Shown: in pieces, positions 59,568 through 64,000 of the stretch
Layout: every line of letters begins with the position of its first letter
Position numbering within the stretch: the stretch's first letter is position 1
DNA from: Hedera helix
Taxonomy: Eukaryota; Streptophyta; Magnoliopsida; Apiales; Araliaceae
DNA: 64,000 nt
Reading direction: 5' to 3'
Assembly (NCBI GenBank): GCA_947179155.2
Contig: OX359282.1
Coordinates: 19,679,510-19,743,509, forward strand
The notes under the pieces: model-generated
The model's input: only the letters and a program-made list of their open reading frames with translations
What the model was told of the DNA's origin: nothing
The model's database searches: none
Translations under genes and position numbers: made by a program

Positions 59568-60915
59568 AAAATATTTGAAAGTTTTTATTGTTTACTTGTG
59601 AGAGAATTTTTCTTTTATTTAGTATAGACGGGGGAATATATTTTTGTTATCAAGTTGTGACAATGGAATTTTGGTCATACAAATACTCAAAAAAAAAAAG
59701 AAGAAGATGGTTTGTACAAGAAATATGGAGAATTTGGCTTTGTATCATGTATTGCTGTTGATGTGGATCTTTGTTAAGCTTTTATGAAGTCATAATTTAA
59801 CTGTTGATCAGTCTTGGGAAAATTCTTCATCACTTCAAAATTTTGAGGACGAATTTCTCCGACCAAGGGAGCATAGCGCGGGAATCCCCACCTCAAAAGT
59901 GTACTAAGCAAGGAGAATTTTTTTAGAAGGTTCAACATCAAATCTCATTAAGAAAATTAGGATCAAGGTCCGCCGGTTGAGCATCTTCTTCCCTTTCATC
60001 ATCAGAAGTTAGGATCAATGAAGGTTCGGAGGGATCGGAGAAGGTAGTTGATCGAATCCCCCATTCATGCCCCCGACGTGGAAGCCGGATCTTCGAAGAA
60101 TTCTATGATTATCTATAAGGATTTAGCTAGTGAGCCATATACTGTTGGAAAGATATGAAAGTCTAGTTTTATAATACATTGTCTTCTGGGTTTTTCTTAG
60201 GAAAACTGCGGACATTTACGTGCAGACTGTGCAAAAAGGGTTTTACGAATTTAACTATTTCTCTAATTTTTTGTTACTTTTTGTATTTTAATCCTTCAGA
60301 TAGTTGAAAAGTATTTTGTATTTTCAATTCCAATGTATGGAAGAATGTTTTTACAGCCCTAAAATACATGGGTCGTGTAATAGGCAAATCAGAATATTTT
60401 GAGTGACAATATATTTGAATTTTAAGCTTATATTAAATAGATACAATATTTCTTTTTGTTTTAACTCTTATTCCCTTGGGTGGATTTTTTCAAGTGACAA
60501 GTTCATCTCTTATCCTTTTGAGTTATGAGCAGGGACGATCCAGGAATCTAATCAGCTATGGCAAACATATAGTAAAAATAATTCAACAAAATATGGTAAA
60601 AGTTTGAAACCACTTGATACAAACAACTAACAGAATAAAAAATATAAAAAATCTCCAATAGATCTCATTAACGTGATAACTATTTTTATCTGCTAGAGGA
60701 ACCTTAACCTGATAACAATTAATAAGTAATTGTCCTATCTTAGACTCCTTGAATTAGCTCTCCAAATCTTCTGATATGTATCGAACTCTTTCTAACATAA
60801 ATGTTATATATTAGAAAGGTTAAATTCCGTTCAATTAGCACCACACTACCACCCAAATGTCTAGAAAACACCAAGAAAAATAAAACTTAAAGAGCATGAA
60901 GAAAAGCTCTGTTTC
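59568..60915. other. MYB 3' flank and spacer
   Basis: The beginning is the presumed 3' UTR. The GC-richer stretch 59840-60120 has the run gaggacgaatttctccgacc, which could be the end of a retroelement pol frame, but it is too short to assign. No gene is recognised. Confidence 0.4.
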
Positions 60916-61035
60916 ATTTCAATCTTTTTTGTTTTAATATTCTTCTTCCGCATCTTATTGCACTTACTTAATATTATTTCAATCTTTTTTGTTTTTATAT
61001 TCTTCTTCCACATCTTATTGCACTTACTTAATATT
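60916..61035. repeat. Tandem duplication of 60 bp
   Basis: 60916-60975 and 60976-61035 differ at two bases (ttaatat against tttatat, ccgcatc against ccacatc). It opens with atttcaatcttttttg and ends in ttacttaatatt. Confidence 0.95.
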
Positions 61036-62627
61036 GTTTTGAGATACTTGAAGTCTACAATGAAGGAAAGGAATATCACACCAATCATTGTGAAAGGATT
61101 TCATTTTAGAATAATAATAATATATAGACTACACTTAAGGAAAGGAAAATCTAGACTCAAGTTACTAATTACATGATCATTAATAGAATACGATCAGCCT
61201 TGTATCAAGGGATTTGATCCTAGGATTAAGCATCTAAAGAAGAAAATATCCTAGGATTACAATTCTATATATATGACAAGTGAAGCTTACAATTCTGAGT
61301 TAAAACTCACACCAGCATAGCGTCACAAGCTCTCGGCTAACAAAATCAAATTCATGAAAATGGCAAAGCCTTAGCTCACAGTCATGTACATTAGCCTATG
61401 CTAGTTATGGTTATGGCAATTTTGTAATATAGTTACTTTGATAATTAGCTTCTAACGAAAGCAGTTTACGTGTATAAATAAAGAGAATTGATATTTTTAC
61501 AAAAAAAATTAATATTTTCATAAGTGGGTCCCATTTTTAACTAAACCAACTCTTTGTACAGTAGACTAATTACAGAATGTAGTTCTTATGCCCAAATTAC
61601 CCCCACTTGATAAATAACTAAACATCTAGCTGCCTTATTTGATTAGTAGTGTTACCATCACGATGAACTAAAGCATTTGTGAATCCGTTTCCATCTCTAG
61701 GTTCTGAAATCTCATATCCCATGCCATGTTTAAACCTTCCTTGATTGCCCATAATTCAGCAGTATGGATATTACATATTATCATAGGATATTACATTAAC
61801 AACATCAGCATATTATTTAGGACTTTATATATAAGACTTTGTTTATGAACATAATGTAATATATTGCAACACCAACACATTATAGAGTGAGGCCATTAGT
61901 TAACTCACTAGCACACCATATTAGTGAAACCATGAATTAGAAAAGCTAGAAAACGAATCTTTTTCCCATCCCTAAAGACTAATATCCACTTCCGTAATTT
62001 TTAGCGAAAATATTTAATTGATAAATAACCAAAAATACAAGAGAAAAGACCAATATTTACTTTCATAATGTTGTGTTGTTACTGTTATAGGTCAGTCTCT
62101 TCAAAAGCCAAGCTTGCATCATATCAATTTGCTACGTTTGCAACTCTGCATCATGTTTGAACTTGTTAAAAAATTGCACATAAGCAAACAAAAAATAAAT
62201 GAATCAAATATCTTTCGACTTTGCAGCTTATTTAGAGCATTAGAAAAGCAAAAAGAGAAACTCCAGTGCTACAAGTTCATTGAGAAATCAAATTAAAGTC
62301 TTGTAAGACTCTCTTTCCTTGTCCAATTATTAGTCAGATTACTTACATACATACTTATATGCACACACTTTTGTTTCTTTTTTTTTCTTTTTTGCTAATT
62401 TGACTCACACATCCACACCCATATTGGTTTTGCCAATAATTGAACACTCTATCTAATGGATACCATGGGTTAGATAATACCACTCGGGCTAATGGCATTC
62501 GGTAATGCACACACACTTTTACATTGAGGAAACTATTTCTTAATGACCCAAACACCAACTAGGAGGACATCATTTAATAATTTCCATACAAGGAATCTTA
62601 TTATCAAGGAAAAAGAAAATATCTTAC
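61036..62627. other. Spacer with one reverse-transcriptase-type RNase H fragment
   Basis: Apart from the RNase H relic at 61650-61781 I see no coding signal. Most is AT-rich unique-looking sequence. Confidence 0.4.
61650..61781 (-). pseudogene. RNase H-like domain relic (non-LTR retroelement type)
   Basis: The minus strand encodes NIHTAELWAIKEGLNMAWDM, then RFQNLEMETDS, before the frame breaks; a second frame continues ALVHRDGNTTNQIRQLDV. AELWAIxxGLxxAWxxG followed by E.DS is the plant RNase H (RVT_3) pattern seen in LINE-type elements and related host proteins. It is a short degraded remnant. Confidence 0.6.
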
Positions 62628-64000
62628 TGTTGGGTGTCAAACCGTACGCATGACAAATCAACACTTACACGCAAGTGCACGTGGTCAACAAGTAATATAG
62701 AATAAGTAAAGTATCGTTCCCATGAGGACTATGAATCGTTATTACACTATCAAGCAGCAGTTTTATAACTATTTCGGCTTCTTTAAACAGTGGTCAAACA
62801 AATCAAGGAATTGTGAATTAAATCTAAGTTGTGAAAATTAAAGACAACTAAATAACAAACGATTTAAGCAGACAAAGGAGGCATGAGATTATAACTTCAC
62901 CTAAGGTGTCATTCAACAGTGATACTTCCTGTTAAACCTAACTGATTATCTCGGATTGTTAGCCGAAAACACGAAACTAAAACATGACCAACTCTCGTTG
63001 CATCATACCCATATCCAACCCAGATCTGACCCAAAGGGCAACAGACGGGAAAGAACACCCAAGTTACTTAAATCACTATATTTCTATGTGACCTAGAGAA
63101 AAATGGGTTTAAGCATAAGTTTTCAAAAGACTACGTGTGGTGCTTTGGTATATGTCTATCTTTAGCACAAATCATGCAATCCAACGTCATGTGAAATCAT
63201 GAACACAAGCTAACATGGTCGGTTCTAAACTCACACTCCCCATCTCGGTTCCATGTGAATTAACATGGTAATTGGTGATCAAGCAATTAAACAATTAAAA
63301 TAAACCACATTAGACAATCCATACATAATCATTTAGCCACAACAAGGAAGCATAACAAATTGAACTAAACCCTAGGTTTCATTATAATCCCATAAGAGAA
63401 GTTAGTTCATAATAGAAATAACAACCATCATCCACAAATGTTCATACATTGAAGCTACAAATGAAAAGAAAGAGAAAACAAAGGTTAAGAAATGCAAAGC
63501 TCGGTTTCTCTTCTTCGAATCCGGAGTTCCAATGTTGACACAATGCTTCAAACTTCCAAAGTCCAGCCCTAAGCTTAACTACTCTAGATAAATCACAAGG
63601 AACAAGAGAGAACAAAGAATGAACAATGAACAATGAGCTCTCTCCTCTTCCGTATGACCTAGCTATTCTCTCCCTCTTCCTTAGACTGATACTACTGATA
63701 TATAGGGCCTCAGACGCTTCATTTCCGATCACTGTAGCAAGTAGCTTTTGATTGGCCCGTTTAAAAAAAAGTCATGGAAGAATTTTGGTGCGAAGGACCG
63801 GCGCAGCTGCGTCGTTTTTGTACTGAGATAGGGCACAGTTGCGCCTGACGACATGCAGACAGCAAGCAAAGGAACTGCGCAGCTACGCAGTTTTTATGAA
63901 GGAATGGGGCGCAGTTGCGCCTTGCACCAGTCATGGAATCTGTGCACCGTTTTCTACTGCACTCGATCTTCGGGCATATCGCTCCCGTATTGAACCATTT
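62628..64000 (-). mobile_element. LTR of a gypsy-like retrotransposon, cut by window end
   Basis: The left end TGTTGGGTGTCAAACCGTAC is followed by cacttacacgcaagtgcacg and caagtaatatagaataagt, a block also seen in the LTR at 39053. A minus-strand TATA-like ggccctatatatc is at about 63697-63709. A GC-rich block of repeated gcgcag(c/t)tgcg motifs lies at 63795-63925. The 96-codon minus frame at 63442-63732 has no recognised domain. Confidence 0.6.

Noticed and set aside
59840..60120. Possible gypsy pol 3' end
   Set aside because: Only a short gaggacgaatt-type stretch; no supporting protein domain or LTR border next to it.

Overview
The window is nuclear DNA of a flowering plant, probably a core eudicot. 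It is AT-rich and intron-bearing, with GT-AG splice sites, a typical plant cytochrome P450 and R2R3-MYB, and dense plant transposons; the family cannot be named from this alone. Only two host genes look intact. A CYP87-type P450 (796-4810, +, first exon upstream of the window) sits at the left edge, and an R2R3-MYB regulator (57681-59567, +, three exons) lies near the right edge. Both carry small MITEs in introns that leave the splice sites intact.

Between the genes lies a pile of nested transposons that can be ordered by target-site duplications (TSDs). (1) An inverted-repeat element (6210-6667 plus 15979-16245) was split by a solo LTR (6668-15978, TSD TCTTA). That LTR was then hit by a 5,966-bp CACTA transposon (8058-14023, TSD CAA) and a hAT-like element (14903-15721, near-identical 8-bp TSD). 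(2) A copia-type 5' LTR with primer-binding site (16455-22713) contains another solo LTR (18207-22313) and a long palindrome. A head-to-head copia LTR lies at 24545-25723. (3) A Tat/Ogre-like retroelement relic carries a 36-bp minisatellite in front of its polypurine tract and 3' LTR. A 189-bp tandem array to its left is split by a solo LTR (26913-31144, TSD GTGTC). Its 3' LTR is split by a solo LTR (33501-36298, TSD ACTAA) and by a 14.8-kb CACTA element (38015-52781, TSD TTT).

The most unusual object is the smaller CACTA element. It has no transposase but carries pieces of at least four host genes, all on its minus strand: a guanylate kinase, the long coiled-coil C-terminal exon of a MAR-binding filament-like protein 1 (MFP1) homologue, one BRCT-domain exon and a cold-shock/glycine-rich protein, plus a possible MIP1-type leucine zipper. 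The MFP1-like exon is still open over about 399 codons, while several other pieces are damaged.

The large CACTA element carries both classic genes, a TNP2-type transposase with many lesions and a TNPA-like protein with one premature stop. It also holds a plastid-derived tRNA-Thr(GGU) copy, a decayed retrotransposon with a PF20167-type ORF, and a 72-bp tandem repeat open in several frames. The right end (62628-64000) enters another LTR element. No CRISPR arrays, rRNA genes or bacterial features were seen.
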